Below, piece after piece: positions 24,870 through 33,968 of a stretch of DNA of 64,000 nt. The stretch covers positions 1 through 64,000 of the forward strand of contig JAEXNT010000015.1 of NCBI GenBank assembly GCA_023439545.1, written 5' to 3'. The DNA comes from Bacillota bacterium. GTDB taxonomy: Bacteria > Bacillota > Clostridia > Acetivibrionales > DTU013. The notes beneath the pieces were generated by a model. It was not told where the DNA came from and searched no databases. It saw nothing but the letters and a program-made list of their open reading frames with translations. The position numbers and the translations under genes were made by a program. The stretch's first letter is position 1, and the number at the start of each line of letters is the position of its first letter.

Positions 24870-25262
24870 TTACCTCTTTGAGAACTGAGGCGCCCTTCTT
24901 GCCTTTTTGAGACCGTATTTCTTTCTTTCTTTCATTCTCGGGTCCCTGGTCAGGAAGCCTGCTTTCTTCAAAACCGTTCTGAATTCTTCGTCAGCCTTGA
25001 GAAGCGCTCTTGCAATACCGTGTCTGATTGCGCCTGCCTGGCCTGTGAAGCCGCCGCCTACTACCTTGCATATTACATCGAATTTGGATGTGGTCTCGGT
25101 CAGCGTTAACGGCTGCTTTACGATAACCTTCAGTGTTTCGAGTCCGAAATATTCATCGATATTTCTGTCATTTATCATTATCTTACCGTCGCCGGGAACA
25201 AGCCTGACCCTGGCAACTGATTTTTTCCTTCTGCCTGTACCGTAATACTGTATCTTAGCCAT
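24870..25262 (-). CDS. rpsI: 30S ribosomal protein S9
   Basis: 130 residues; YYGTGRRKKSVARVRL at the N-terminus and the universal C-terminal KYGLKKARRAPQFSKR whose arginine reaches the P-site tRNA. Second gene of rplM-rpsI, 17 bases after rplM. Confidence 0.99.
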   Translation of the reverse strand: MAKIQYYGTGRRKKSVARVRLVPGDGKIMINDRNIDEYFGLETLKVIVKQPLTLTETTSKFDVICKVVGGGFTGQAGAIRHGIARALLKADEEFRTVLKKAGFLTRDPRMKERKKYGLKKARRAPQFSKR

Positions 25263-25279
25263 TTTTTACTCCCTCCTCA

Positions 25280-25714
25280 TTAAAGATTGATTTCCAGAAC
25301 TTCTGGTTTCTGTGCCTGATGCTCGTGTTCAGCGCCCTTGTAAACCTTGAGTTTCGTGAACATCTGACGTCCCAGGCTGTTCTTGGGGAGCATTCTCTTA
25401 ACGGCAAGTTCGATAACTTTCTCAGGCGACTTTTCCAACAGGTGCCTGTAGGTTATCTCCTTCAATCCTCCCGGCCAACCGGAATGATGCCTGTACATCT
25501 TGTTATCCAGCTTGTTTCCGGTGAGAACTACTTTTGATGCGTTGATGACAATTACATGATCTCCTGTATCTACATGTGGTGTAAACGTAGGTTTGTTCTT
25601 GCCCCTAAGTACGCTGGCAACTTCGCTTGCAAGTCTTCCCAGCGGCTTACCGTCGGCGTCGACTACGTACCATTTCCTCTGAATTTCTTCGGCTTTTGCC
25701 ATAAAGGTCTTCAT
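25280..25714 (-). CDS. rplM: 50S ribosomal protein L13
   Basis: 144 residues with WYVVDADGKPLGRLAS, HVDTGDHVIVINA and VKRMLPKNSLGRQM. Starts MKTFMAKAEE with a good GGAGGAAAGG upstream. First gene of rplM-rpsI, with its own strong promoter and a structured leader. Confidence 0.99.
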   Translation of the reverse strand: MKTFMAKAEEIQRKWYVVDADGKPLGRLASEVASVLRGKNKPTFTPHVDTGDHVIVINASKVVLTGNKLDNKMYRHHSGWPGGLKEITYRHLLEKSPEKVIELAVKRMLPKNSLGRQMFTKLKVYKGAEHEHQAQKPEVLEINL

Positions 25715-25739
25715 GTATTACCTTTCCTCCTCAACAATT

Positions 25740-25854
25740 ACCTTATTGTCCTGTTGCAAGGACTTATATATATAACCGGCCATAAACACAGCGCAAACTC
25801 TGCCGGTCTTTTTGGCACTTTAATATAATAATACAGGTCGCACTGTACTGTCAA
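25740..25854 (-). promoter_or_regulatory. rplM promoter and structured leader (L13-leader-like)
   Basis: Minus strand: TTGACA (25849-25854), 18-base spacer, TATTAT (25825-25830). The leader then forms two hairpins: ACCGGC/GCCGGT (25775-25807) and GTCCT/AGGAC (25748-25763), just ahead of the ribosome binding site. Firmicutes rplM mRNAs carry an autoregulatory L13 leader; the position and two-stem layout fit, but no covariance check was possible. Confidence 0.65.
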
Positions 25855-25925
25855 GTACAAAATACGAAATTTTTAATTTATCTCTCATTATCTCTTATTT
25901 ATAGGCTTAATATACCCATATCTCT

Positions 25926-26852
25926 TTAATAATCGTCCGCCATTTCATTTTTTTGCAATCCGGCTTTAGCATCGTAGTACACCTCAACAAGGTAAAGACC
26001 ATGAGGCGGCGCAGTTCTGCCCGCTTTTCTCCTGTCCAGGCTCTCAATGATCCCCGGGATGTCATCGGGGCTCAATTTTCCGAAGCCTACCTCAATCAGC
26101 GTTCCTGCAATTATCCTTACCATATTGTAAAGGAAACCGTCTCCTGTTACAGTGAATTCGATAAGCCGGCCGGAGCTGAGGGCGGTTCGGGTATCGGGCT
26201 TGCCGTTGTCTTCATAGCAGTCTGCCGCAACATACTTAAGCGATTCCTGTGCCGATCGATCAGCAAGGGTATCCTGATCGAATGATTGGCCGAATGATTG
26301 GCCGAATGTTTGCCCGGCTGCCCGGATTTCAGCCTTTGTTATAGTCCTGACTGTTGTTTTGACGCTGCCTCCCGCCGCGCTGAACGCGAAAAAATCATGC
26401 GTTCCTGTCAGGTGCTGCGCAGCCCTGTTCATGGCATCGATATCAAGAGGATAATATACATGATAAGCCCTGTTTCTTAAAAGTGCCGAAGGGAACACCG
26501 AATTGTAGATCAGGTAACGGTAGGTTTTACCCAAGGCGTCAAAGCGTGAGTGAAAACCGGCAGGAGCTTCCTCGGACCGTCTGATCACAATATCGTCCGG
26601 GAGCAGTGTATTCAGAGCGTATGAAAATTTATCGGCAGGGATAGCCGATTCCGTGAAGAAATTACACACATAACCGAGGGCATGTACGCCCGTGTCGGTC
26701 CTGCTTGAACCGGTAAGACTGCAGGCTTCGCCGGTCAGTCTGCTGACAGCTGCAGTCACGGCGTCCTGCACGGTCGACGCATTGGTCTGGCTCTGCCAGC
26801 CATGGTACGCCGTGCCGTCGTATTCTAATGTCAGTCTGATGTTTCTCATCAT
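25926..26852 (-). CDS. truA: tRNA pseudouridine(38-40) synthase, with internal insertion
   Basis: 308 residues, against about 245 usually. Core motifs: YDGTAYHGWQSQ, the catalytic aspartate in GSSRTDTGVHALG, and GDGFLYNMVRI. An insertion of about 45 residues (near 180-225) begins with tandem GQSF repeats encoded by a 12-bp DNA repeat and lies in a surface loop between strands, so activity is probably kept. Lies between ecfT/hexokinase and rplM as in most Firmicutes. Confidence 0.95.
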   Translation of the reverse strand: MMRNIRLTLEYDGTAYHGWQSQTNASTVQDAVTAAVSRLTGEACSLTGSSRTDTGVHALGYVCNFFTESAIPADKFSYALNTLLPDDIVIRRSEEAPAGFHSRFDALGKTYRYLIYNSVFPSALLRNRAYHVYYPLDIDAMNRAAQHLTGTHDFFAFSAAGGSVKTTVRTITKAEIRAAGQTFGQSFGQSFDQDTLADRSAQESLKYVAADCYEDNGKPDTRTALSSGRLIEFTVTGDGFLYNMVRIIAGTLIEVGFGKLSPDDIPGIIESLDRRKAGRTAPPHGLYLVEVYYDAKAGLQKNEMADDY

Positions 26853-26893
26853 TATCCTATATCTGCTACATGCACTTGCGATCTCATGGACAC

Positions 26894-26968
26894 GGAGTCT
26901 GTTTCCGCGCAGGAGGTCATTCGAGATTTCACGATGAAATCGCGAATGACCCCCTGAAGAGGAAACTC
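26894..26968. terminator. Long imperfect hairpin between hexokinase gene and truA
   Basis: GGTCATTCG-GATTTC and GAAATC-CGAATGACC pair around ACGAT, extended outward by GTTTCC/GGAAAC. Arms of about 35 bases. Likely ends the hexokinase transcript, though the U-tract is poor on the minus strand. Confidence 0.55.
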
Positions 26969-26999
26969 TTTATTTAGTCCTTACTTTATAAATTATTCC

Positions 27000-28316
27000 C
27001 TAATTTATCAGCCCGGCGATCGCAGTGCCTATCAGTGTGCCGTTGTCCACCTTCACAAATTCGCAGTAAATACCTTTGGTCTCGTTCGTGTAGGTCTTTA
27101 TATAATGATCCAGCTTGCTGCGGAATAGCTTCGATTTATAGAAGGTCGAGCCGTCTGCCGTTATGCATACCGGCCTGCAGGGATCCGTTCCCTTGCCTGT
27201 CTTTTCAATCACAGCCGTAAGGCTGAATGCGACATACATCGCCATTCTCTCAAATATTGCATCGATCAGGTAATACATGATTGTCCTGTCATCCTCGGAG
27301 CCTGACATCGCGCAGCATTTCGCAAGCACGTTATCGCCGTAGGGATAGAACAGAAAATCGTCAATCTCTTTGGAAGCCAGCTCCCTTACGTTTTTGAAGC
27401 CTTCGGCAAACCCGGCCGAAAACAGCCCTTCCTCCGCTGCCTTGCGGATCACGGTAAGGATCATTCCTCCCTGGTAAGCGCCTGAAATAGTCTTTTCAAA
27501 GGTGAATTCCCCGGGATTAGCAGTTGTGTTATCAAAATCAATGTCCAGTTCGCCTCGCGGAGCTTTGCCGTAACCGCCGGACTCGATGTTGATAAGCATC
27601 AGTTCGTCTTTACCGAGCAATCCAGGCGCCTTGACGATATTTGAGCTGTTCTCGGCATAGCAGATATTGGTCCCTGTGCCGAGTATGAATCCGATATAGC
27701 TGTCGAATACCCTGTCTGGCGATGCAGCCTTACCTGCAAGCAGTGTCGCAACGGTATCGTTCAGAACTATGATCTCCTTGTCCTTTTCAAAACCGCGCTT
27801 CCTGAATACATTAATAAGGTTCCTTCCGAGCAGTTCGCCCTTGACGTCCCTTATTTTGACTTCCTTGCTGAATTTGATCATCCTGCCGTCCCTGTCGGGC
27901 AATATCTCCGTCGGATAGGAAAAGCAGAAGCTGATTTTATCGCTGCGGTGAAGCACAGGCTGTATGTAGTCCGCCATATTTTCAAAGAACTCTTCCTTCG
28001 AAATCTCGCCTTTGGTTCCAGGCATCGTATATAATTTGAAGTCTTCCGTCACGAGTTTTTTATTTTCATCGAAATGTATCACAGCCACCCTGAAATTGGT
28101 CCCTCCCGCGTCGACCGCGATGACGGGCTCATTGACCGGCAGCTCCTTCTCCATGCCTATGTACGTCGGGATCATCAACAGAGACCCCGAACCTTTAAGC
28201 CCATTTCGCATTTCCTTTATGAACAACTCGCAATTTTTATCAAGATCGACGCCTGATACGTCCATCCCGTATTTTTTAAGGAACCCTTCGACTTTTTTTC
28301 TTTGCCCCAGCATCAC
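27000..28316 (-). CDS. Eukaryotic-type hexokinase
   Basis: 438 residues. It is not a ROK or Glk glucokinase: the motifs follow the hexokinase family of eukaryotes. Phosphate-1 loop DAGGTNFRVAVI, sugar-binding FCFSYPTE and LNDTVATLLAG (catalytic Asp), GTGTNICYAE, ESGGYG, FEKTISGAYQGGM, and phosphate-2 TADGSTFYK. It should phosphorylate glucose and possibly other hexoses with ATP. The gene stands between ecfT and truA, a junction usually uninterrupted in Firmicutes, suggesting insertion. Two ATGs begin the frame. Confidence 0.88.
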   Translation of the reverse strand: MMLGQRKKVEGFLKKYGMDVSGVDLDKNCELFIKEMRNGLKGSGSLLMIPTYIGMEKELPVNEPVIAVDAGGTNFRVAVIHFDENKKLVTEDFKLYTMPGTKGEISKEEFFENMADYIQPVLHRSDKISFCFSYPTEILPDRDGRMIKFSKEVKIRDVKGELLGRNLINVFRKRGFEKDKEIIVLNDTVATLLAGKAASPDRVFDSYIGFILGTGTNICYAENSSNIVKAPGLLGKDELMLINIESGGYGKAPRGELDIDFDNTTANPGEFTFEKTISGAYQGGMILTVIRKAAEEGLFSAGFAEGFKNVRELASKEIDDFLFYPYGDNVLAKCCAMSGSEDDRTIMYYLIDAIFERMAMYVAFSLTAVIEKTGKGTDPCRPVCITADGSTFYKSKLFRSKLDHYIKTYTNETKGIYCEFVKVDNGTLIGTAIAGLIN

Positions 28317-28384
28317 ATGCCTCCAAACTATAACTTATGTTATATAATATTGCACAAATCCGGCTATCGGCCGGAAAATGGGTC

Positions 28385-29188
28385 TTATAGATATTCCAGC
28401 AGCAGAAGCCCGGTAAAGAATACCACCGAAGTCACCCAAACCTTTATATCCGCTTCGGTGAGCTTGAGCTGGCGCATGCGCGTACGCCCCGTGCCTCCCC
28501 TGTAGCACCTCGCCTCCATAGCCGTGGCAAGCTCATCCGCGCGCCTGAAAGCGCTTACAAACAGCGGCACCAGCACCGGAATAAAGCTTTTTGCCCGCTG
28601 CACAAGGTTACCGGTATCGAAATCCGCTCCTCTTGCCGCCTGGGCTTTCATTATCTTATCCGTCTCTTCCAGCAGCGTCGGAATAAACCTAAGCGCGATC
28701 GACATCATCATTGCAAGCTCGTGCGCCGGTACACCTATTTTCTTCAAAGGATTGAGCAGCTTTTCAATGCCGTCCGTCAGCAATATGGGCGTAGTCGTAA
28801 AGGTCAGCAAAGAACCGCTTATAATGATCAGCGCAAGTCGTACCGCCAGCTTCAATGCCAGCTCGATGCCCTCGTATGTTATATATTTGAGAGGGACCGT
28901 TTGCGATATGGGCGTACCGTTCGTCGTAAAAATATTTACGACCGCGGTGAAAATTATGATGAAAAGCAGCGGTTTCAGTCCTTTGAGAGTATATTTCATT
29001 GGAACGCCCGAAATAAGCACGACAATCAACGTAAAGATCGTCAGCGCGGCAAAAGTCCAGAAACTGTTCACAAGGAATGTCATTACCATGAAGGCGATCG
29101 ACAGTATGATCTTCGTCCTGGGATCAGCCCTGTGAAGTATGGAATCGCCAGGTATGTACTGGCCGATGGTGATACTCGTATTCAGCAT
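28385..29188 (-). CDS. ecfT: ECF transporter transmembrane subunit EcfT
   Basis: 267 residues, five to six membrane helices. The coupling-helix motifs that bind the ATPases are visible: AAQARGADF near 185 (Ala-Arg-Gly) and AMEARCYRG near 230. It links vitamin-binding S components to the EcfA1-EcfA2 ATPase pair. Start overlaps ecfA2 by seven bases. Shared energising module for several vitamins. Confidence 0.95.
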   Translation of the reverse strand: MLNTSITIGQYIPGDSILHRADPRTKIILSIAFMVMTFLVNSFWTFAALTIFTLIVVLISGVPMKYTLKGLKPLLFIIIFTAVVNIFTTNGTPISQTVPLKYITYEGIELALKLAVRLALIIISGSLLTFTTTPILLTDGIEKLLNPLKKIGVPAHELAMMMSIALRFIPTLLEETDKIMKAQAARGADFDTGNLVQRAKSFIPVLVPLFVSAFRRADELATAMEARCYRGGTGRTRMRQLKLTEADIKVWVTSVVFFTGLLLLEYL

Positions 29189-30042
29189 GGTTTCTGCACC
29201 TCTTTTCTCAGGTGCTTGAGCAATTCATCGCGTGCGGCAGCCACCGTAAATATATTTTCATCTATTTCAGGCTTTATCTGTTTCAATCTCTTCATCAGGT
29301 ACGCGACCTGCGGGGCAGACAAGCCTATGCTTTCAAGCCTCGGGATATCCGCGAAAACCTTGGCCACGGAACCGTCGACCTCCACTTCGCCCCTGTTCAT
29401 TACGATAACGCGGCTGACAAGCTTTGCAACGTCCTCCATGCTATGCGAAACGAGAATGACCGTTATTCCCATCGTTTCATGTATCCTGGAGATAAATCCG
29501 AATATCTCGTCCCTGCCTTTAGGATCAAGCCCGGCGGTTGGTTCGTCGAGCACCAGTATACCGGGGTTCATTACTAATACTCCCGCGATGGCGACACGCC
29601 TCTTCTGCCCTCCGGACAGTTCGAACGGCGACTTCTCAAGGATCTCTTCCTTTAAGCCCACGGCAGATATCACTTCAAGAACTTTTTTTCTTTTCTCCTC
29701 TTCAGGGAGGTTATCCCGCTGGAGCCCGAAAATAATATCCTTATACACTGTTTCTTCAAACAGCTGGTGCTCCGGATACTGGAACACAATACCTACGTGG
29801 CGTCTCAGTTCCTTGAGGCCCTTGCCCGTAGTCTCCTGCCCGTTGACAAGCACGCGTCCCGAAGCAGGTTTCAGAAGACCGTTGAAATGCTGTATCAGAG
29901 TCGACTTGCCTGAGCCTGTATGTCCAATTATGCCAATGAATTCACCGTCTTCGATTTTCAGGCTTATGTCCTTCAAAGCTATCTTTTCGAACGGCGTCCC
30001 CGGCATGTATATATGTGTAAGATTTTCTAAAACTATCGGCAT
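29182..30042 (-). CDS. ecfA2: ECF transporter ATPase EcfA2
   Basis: 286 residues. Walker A GHTGSGKST, Q-loop FQYPEHQLF, signature LSGGQKRR, Walker B ILVLDEPTAGLD, switch VSHSMEDV. The N-terminal IYMPGTPFE and the acidic insert after the P-loop are EcfA2-like. Normally directly downstream of ecfA1; here ecfA1 is 5.7 kb away. Two TATAAT sequences at 30085-30110 suggest it has its own promoter. Confidence 0.94.
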   Translation of the reverse strand: MPIVLENLTHIYMPGTPFEKIALKDISLKIEDGEFIGIIGHTGSGKSTLIQHFNGLLKPASGRVLVNGQETTGKGLKELRRHVGIVFQYPEHQLFEETVYKDIIFGLQRDNLPEEEKRKKVLEVISAVGLKEEILEKSPFELSGGQKRRVAIAGVLVMNPGILVLDEPTAGLDPKGRDEIFGFISRIHETMGITVILVSHSMEDVAKLVSRVIVMNRGEVEVDGSVAKVFADIPRLESIGLSAPQVAYLMKRLKQIKPEIDENIFTVAAARDELLKHLRKEVQKPC

Positions 30043-30163
30043 TTAAATTCCCGGATCCTTCAATATTAATGGTGGTTTTTATTATATCAAAACACTATAC
30101 ATTATAACAGTGTATATATTAACTTCAAGCCATATGCAAAAACGCACGCCAGTATTCATTTAT

Positions 30164-31309
30164 TCATTTAATTATCACAAGCAGGAGAAAATTCAGAGCG
30201 GTGAACAAAACGAGCCCGAAAATATTGTATAGACTGAAGCGGGACAGGTATTTACCGGCGCCCTCAGGATTGTCAGCGATATAAAGCTTGTAGGAAATGA
30301 CGCTCGCAAGCGAAGCTATTATTGTGCCCATACCTCCTATGTTGACACCGAGCAGCAGTTCCCTCCAATGCCCTGTAAAGTTGGACAGCAGTATTGCGCC
30401 AGGTACATTGCTGATCACCTGGCTGAGTACGATCGAACCGAAATACACTGAAATACGGCTGCCAAGTAAATCCCTCAGCATGCTGCCTACAACATTCAAG
30501 TGAGAAAGATTCCCGATAAAAATAAAAAAGCATATAAACGTCAGGAGCAGTCTGTAATCCACCCTCAGCAGCAGTTTACGGTTCAGGAGCAAGGCTGTGA
30601 GCGAGGCTGCGGCAAAAGCGATCCTGTAATCGATGATCCTAAAAACCGACAGAATTATGATAACGAAAACCAGGCTCCAAATGACAGCAACGCCTTTATT
30701 TGCCAGCCTTATGCCATCTAGTTCAACCTCTAGAGGCGTATTTTTACTTCTTTTATTAAGCAACAACAAAAATATAAGTCCGACGGCTGTAAAAAAGCCG
30801 ACAGTCGAGAAAAACTGCCCTGCGTCAAGTCCGTAATACGAGAAGATATAGAGGTTCTGAGGATTGCCCATGGGAGTCAGGCTGCTGCCTATGTTGGCAG
30901 CCAATGTCTGAAATATTATCGTCAGAGCCATATCCTGTCCGGATCTTTTCCCGATGATCAACGCCAGCGGCGCCAATGTCAGAAGGGCAACGTCATTTGT
31001 AAAGACCATGGAGGAAAAAAACGCGGCGAGTATCAGTACCAGCTGCACCTTACGGCTGCCTTCACACCTGTTAAGTATCCCTACGGACAATTTCTCCAGG
31101 AGCTGAAGCTCTTCGAATGCCTTTACTGCAAGCATTATATCGAACAGACTCGCCAACACCCTGAAATCGATATACTCCAGCCTGGGCTGGACGAAAAGGC
31201 AGCTTGCAAGCGCAAGCACCAGCGATGCTGTAAATACTATGTCCGTTTTAAAAATCTGCGTGATGGTATCCAGCCTTACGGCTTTTAGAGATACCGTTTT
31301 AGTCGTCAT
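30164..31309 (-). CDS. SLC13/ArsB-type anion permease
   Basis: 381 residues, about ten to eleven membrane helices, the ion-transporter superfamily that includes ArsB, NhaD and dicarboxylate carriers. Hallmarks: FTNDVALLTLAPL, the re-entrant-loop motif SLTPMGNPQNL and its second copy SQVISNVPGAILL. The substrate could be a dicarboxylate, citrate, arsenite or phosphate; no ars genes are adjacent. Transcribed away from the plus-strand gene cluster that follows. Confidence 0.85.
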   Translation of the reverse strand: MTTKTVSLKAVRLDTITQIFKTDIVFTASLVLALASCLFVQPRLEYIDFRVLASLFDIMLAVKAFEELQLLEKLSVGILNRCEGSRKVQLVLILAAFFSSMVFTNDVALLTLAPLALIIGKRSGQDMALTIIFQTLAANIGSSLTPMGNPQNLYIFSYYGLDAGQFFSTVGFFTAVGLIFLLLLNKRSKNTPLEVELDGIRLANKGVAVIWSLVFVIIILSVFRIIDYRIAFAAASLTALLLNRKLLLRVDYRLLLTFICFFIFIGNLSHLNVVGSMLRDLLGSRISVYFGSIVLSQVISNVPGAILLSNFTGHWRELLLGVNIGGMGTIIASLASVISYKLYIADNPEGAGKYLSRFSLYNIFGLVLFTALNFLLLVIIK

Positions 31310-31454
31310 CGCTGTCCCCTTGAGATCCTTTGCGTGTATTCATGCCGCTTGTTGCCGTATAAGGCACAGGCAGCACAGTAAAGTCCATAACGTATATAGA
31401 ATAGTACTAAGGTTTCCATAATACAAGTAGTTTTTTACTTAGCGCCGTTTTTAT

Positions 31455-31483
31455 TTTAGATTGCGAATCCAATATTGTATAAT
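31455..31483 (+). promoter_or_regulatory. Promoter of the alpha/beta hydrolase gene
   Basis: TTTAGA (31455-31460), 17-base spacer, TATAAT (31478-31483), about 33 bases before the ATG. Confidence 0.6.
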
Positions 31484-31515
31484 ATAAGCAATCCTATATA
31501 TATAAGGACAGGTTT

Positions 31516-32565
31516 ATGAAAAAAAGACTTATAATCGCTTGCTTGGTTTTATATTGCATGACCTTTATCTTGTATCCGTGCGGCAGCGGCGGGCAGGTTT
31601 CCGGTACCCCCGCCAAAATCCGGGCTGATGGCGATGCCTCATATATAAGTTCATCTAAGGTGGCTGCCAAAACAGTAGATTTGTTGATCGACGTCAATAT
31701 CAACGAAAGTGAACAAAAGATTCTTATCCAGGCAGACGATACCGATAACCCGATTTTGCTTTATATCCATGGCGGTCCCGGTGATCCTGCAATGATGTTT
31801 TCCCATACTTACTCCGATTTGCTCCGGAACAGGTTTGTTTTTGTGAACTGGGATCAGAGAGGAGCCGGATTATCCTGGCATGAAGGTATGGATGAATCAA
31901 AGATCACCGAGGATCAGCTTGTCGACGATGCATTGGAACTCACACGCTTCCTTATTCAATCATATAAGAAGGACAAGATATATATAATCGGGCATTCGTA
32001 TGGCAGCATAATAGGTATGCGGCTTGCATCCGAACATCCCGAATTGTACCATGCTTATATCGGAATCGGGCAGGTACTGGATTGGAACAGGTCTGTCTCA
32101 TATACGAGGAAATGGTTGACCGCTGAAATGAAGAAGGCTGGAGACGTGGAAGGGCTGAAAAAGCTTGAAAGCAGCGCTGTACCTGATATGAATGCAGTAA
32201 TCGGATATGGGGGCCACACACATAAGGCGATCGATTATGACAAAATAATCAAGAACTCACCCTATTATTTCGACGGATATATAGATCTGAAAAACAAGGC
32301 AAGAGAGCTGGTACAGAGAAATATAGCCAAAAGCAGAAGTACAATGTCCTTCTGGGATATTGAAAAATTCCGGATCCCGATATATTTTTTCGAGGGAAGA
32401 TTCGATCATGTCACTGCATGCGCACCCGAACTCGTTATTGAGTTCTGTGATAAAATAGAAGCGCCGGAGAAAGAAACCGTCTGGTTCGAAGATTCCGCCC
32501 ATATGCCGAATCTGCAGGAGCCCGTCAAATTTCAACAAATGATCATAGAAAAGCTTTTAAAGTGA
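31516..32565 (+). CDS. Exported alpha/beta hydrolase, proline-iminopeptidase-like
   Basis: 349 residues. The N-terminal 20 residues are a hydrophobic signal; YPCGSGG right after it resembles a poor lipobox. The hydrolase domain has the oxyanion HGGPG, NWDQRGAGLS, nucleophile in IGHSYGSIIG, acid in FEGRFDHVT and histidine in EDSAHMPN. The HGGPGD and WDQRG motifs are typical of the prolyl aminopeptidase group. Would act on N-terminal proline peptides or esters outside the cell. First of a plus-strand set. Confidence 0.85.
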   Translation: MKKRLIIACLVLYCMTFILYPCGSGGQVSGTPAKIRADGDASYISSSKVAAKTVDLLIDVNINESEQKILIQADDTDNPILLYIHGGPGDPAMMFSHTYSDLLRNRFVFVNWDQRGAGLSWHEGMDESKITEDQLVDDALELTRFLIQSYKKDKIYIIGHSYGSIIGMRLASEHPELYHAYIGIGQVLDWNRSVSYTRKWLTAEMKKAGDVEGLKKLESSAVPDMNAVIGYGGHTHKAIDYDKIIKNSPYYFDGYIDLKNKARELVQRNIAKSRSTMSFWDIEKFRIPIYFFEGRFDHVTACAPELVIEFCDKIEAPEKETVWFEDSAHMPNLQEPVKFQQMIIEKLLK

Positions 32566-32639
32566 GCAATATAGTAATATAATTTTTTCGGCAACCGGAA
32601 TATATAAAGTAAGGAAATAATTCAAGAAAGAGGTCCGAA

Positions 32640-33242
32640 ATGAGCGAAAACGAGCATTATTATTCGGAGCACCCGACTTCTGCCATAAAGGAACGGGAAT
32701 TCACACAAAAAATTAAAAATACCGAACTGACTCTTTCTTCAGTCAGCGGAGTCTTTGCGTTCGAAGACCGTGTAGATAGAGCCTCTTTGCTATTGATCGA
32801 AGCCTTCGAGCCTTCTGGTTCAACAGTGCTGGACCTCGGCTGCGGGTACGGCGCGGTAGGTTTATTTGTAAAGGCCATGTACGGAAAACAGTCGGTAACG
32901 CTCTCGGATGTAAATGAAAGAGCTGTCGATTATGCCGTGAAGAATGCGTCTAAAAACCGTCTTGAGGTTAAAGCTGTAAAAAGCGACCTTTATTCAGCCT
33001 TTGACGGAATCAGATACGACGATATAGTGACGAATCCGCCGCTTGCCGCTGGGAAAAAACTGCTTACGCAGCTTATCAACGAAGCCTTCGATCATTTAAA
33101 CCCGAATGGAGCGCTATGGCTGGTCGCCTACCACAACAAAGGCGGCGAGACCCTGAGGGAGATTATGCGCGGCAGGTTCGGCAACTCGGAGGATGTTGTG
33201 AAGAGCGGCGGGATTCGAGTTTACAGATCGGTGAAAAAATGA
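32640..33242 (+). CDS. Class I SAM methyltransferase, RsmC/RlmG-like
   Basis: 200 residues, a single MTS-type methyltransferase domain. SAM site VLDLGCGYGAVG and the catalytic TNPPLAAGK (NPP[FYWL]) motif typical of N2-guanine rRNA methylases. Short form common in Firmicutes (YbxB-like). Cytoplasmic. AAAGAGG precedes the ATG. Likely monocistronic or co-transcribed with its plus-strand neighbours; gaps are 70-75 bases. Confidence 0.85.
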   Translation: MSENEHYYSEHPTSAIKEREFTQKIKNTELTLSSVSGVFAFEDRVDRASLLLIEAFEPSGSTVLDLGCGYGAVGLFVKAMYGKQSVTLSDVNERAVDYAVKNASKNRLEVKAVKSDLYSAFDGIRYDDIVTNPPLAAGKKLLTQLINEAFDHLNPNGALWLVAYHNKGGETLREIMRGRFGNSEDVVKSGGIRVYRSVKK

Positions 33243-33321
33243 AAACGCCCGAAAGTGACAGCCGAACACTATAAAAGCGCTGTCCGGCTCATATTGCATC
33301 AGATCGGAAAGGATGGTTATC

Positions 33322-33831
33322 ATGGATATTCAAGAAGCTATATTTACAAGAAGAAGCATTCGTAAATTCACAGGCGAAGCAGTGGATGACAAAACCCTCG
33401 AACTTGTGATCAGAGCAGGATGTCAGGCGCCTTCCGCCCATAATAAGCAGCCGTGGCACTTTGTGGTCGTAAAAGGCAAGGAACTCCTGCAAAGCATCTC
33501 GGAAGGCCATCCGTATGCTAAAATGCTTCCTCAGGCAGGCTGCGCCATAGTCGTCTGCGGCGACAAGGAACTTGAAGGCATACCGGGTTTCATTGCCGAG
33601 GACTGCTCCGCTGCCATCCAAAACATGTTGCTCATTGCTCACGGTAATGGATTGGGTGCGGTATGGTGCGCTATTAATCCCGTCGGCAAGCTTATTAAGC
33701 TATTTACAAAGCTGCTTGAGCTTCCGAGAAACATCCTGCCCGTCGGCATGGTGGTAATAGGCTATCCTGACATGACCGCCAGTACGATTGACCGTTATGA
33801 TGAAGCAAGAGTGCACAAGGAAACGTGGTGA
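33322..33831 (+). CDS. Nitroreductase family protein
   Basis: 169 residues from MDIQEAIF; the ATG at 33313 abuts the AAAGG ribosome binding site and is unlikely. FMN-binding fold: TRRSIRKFTGEAVDD, QAPSAHNKQPWHFVVV, and the C-terminal GLGAVWCAINP and PVGMVVIGYP. Probable FMN-dependent NAD(P)H oxidoreductase of unknown substrate. Confidence 0.9.
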   Translation: MDIQEAIFTRRSIRKFTGEAVDDKTLELVIRAGCQAPSAHNKQPWHFVVVKGKELLQSISEGHPYAKMLPQAGCAIVVCGDKELEGIPGFIAEDCSAAIQNMLLIAHGNGLGAVWCAINPVGKLIKLFTKLLELPRNILPVGMVVIGYPDMTASTIDRYDEARVHKETW

Positions 33832-33968
33832 GCCAGGATTATATATACTTTACCAGTCGGATAGACCGCACTTGTTATATAGCGACAGACAATTATACTT
33901 TCTTCGCGTAAATCCAGGTATAAATAGGCTATTAATTTAGAAGGGTAAGTTATAAAGGAGGGTCTCAA

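Noticed and set aside
28721..30046. 441-codon plus-strand ORF across ecfT and ecfA2
   Set aside because: Antisense to two clearly conserved genes; composition is that of a reversed ABC ATPase.
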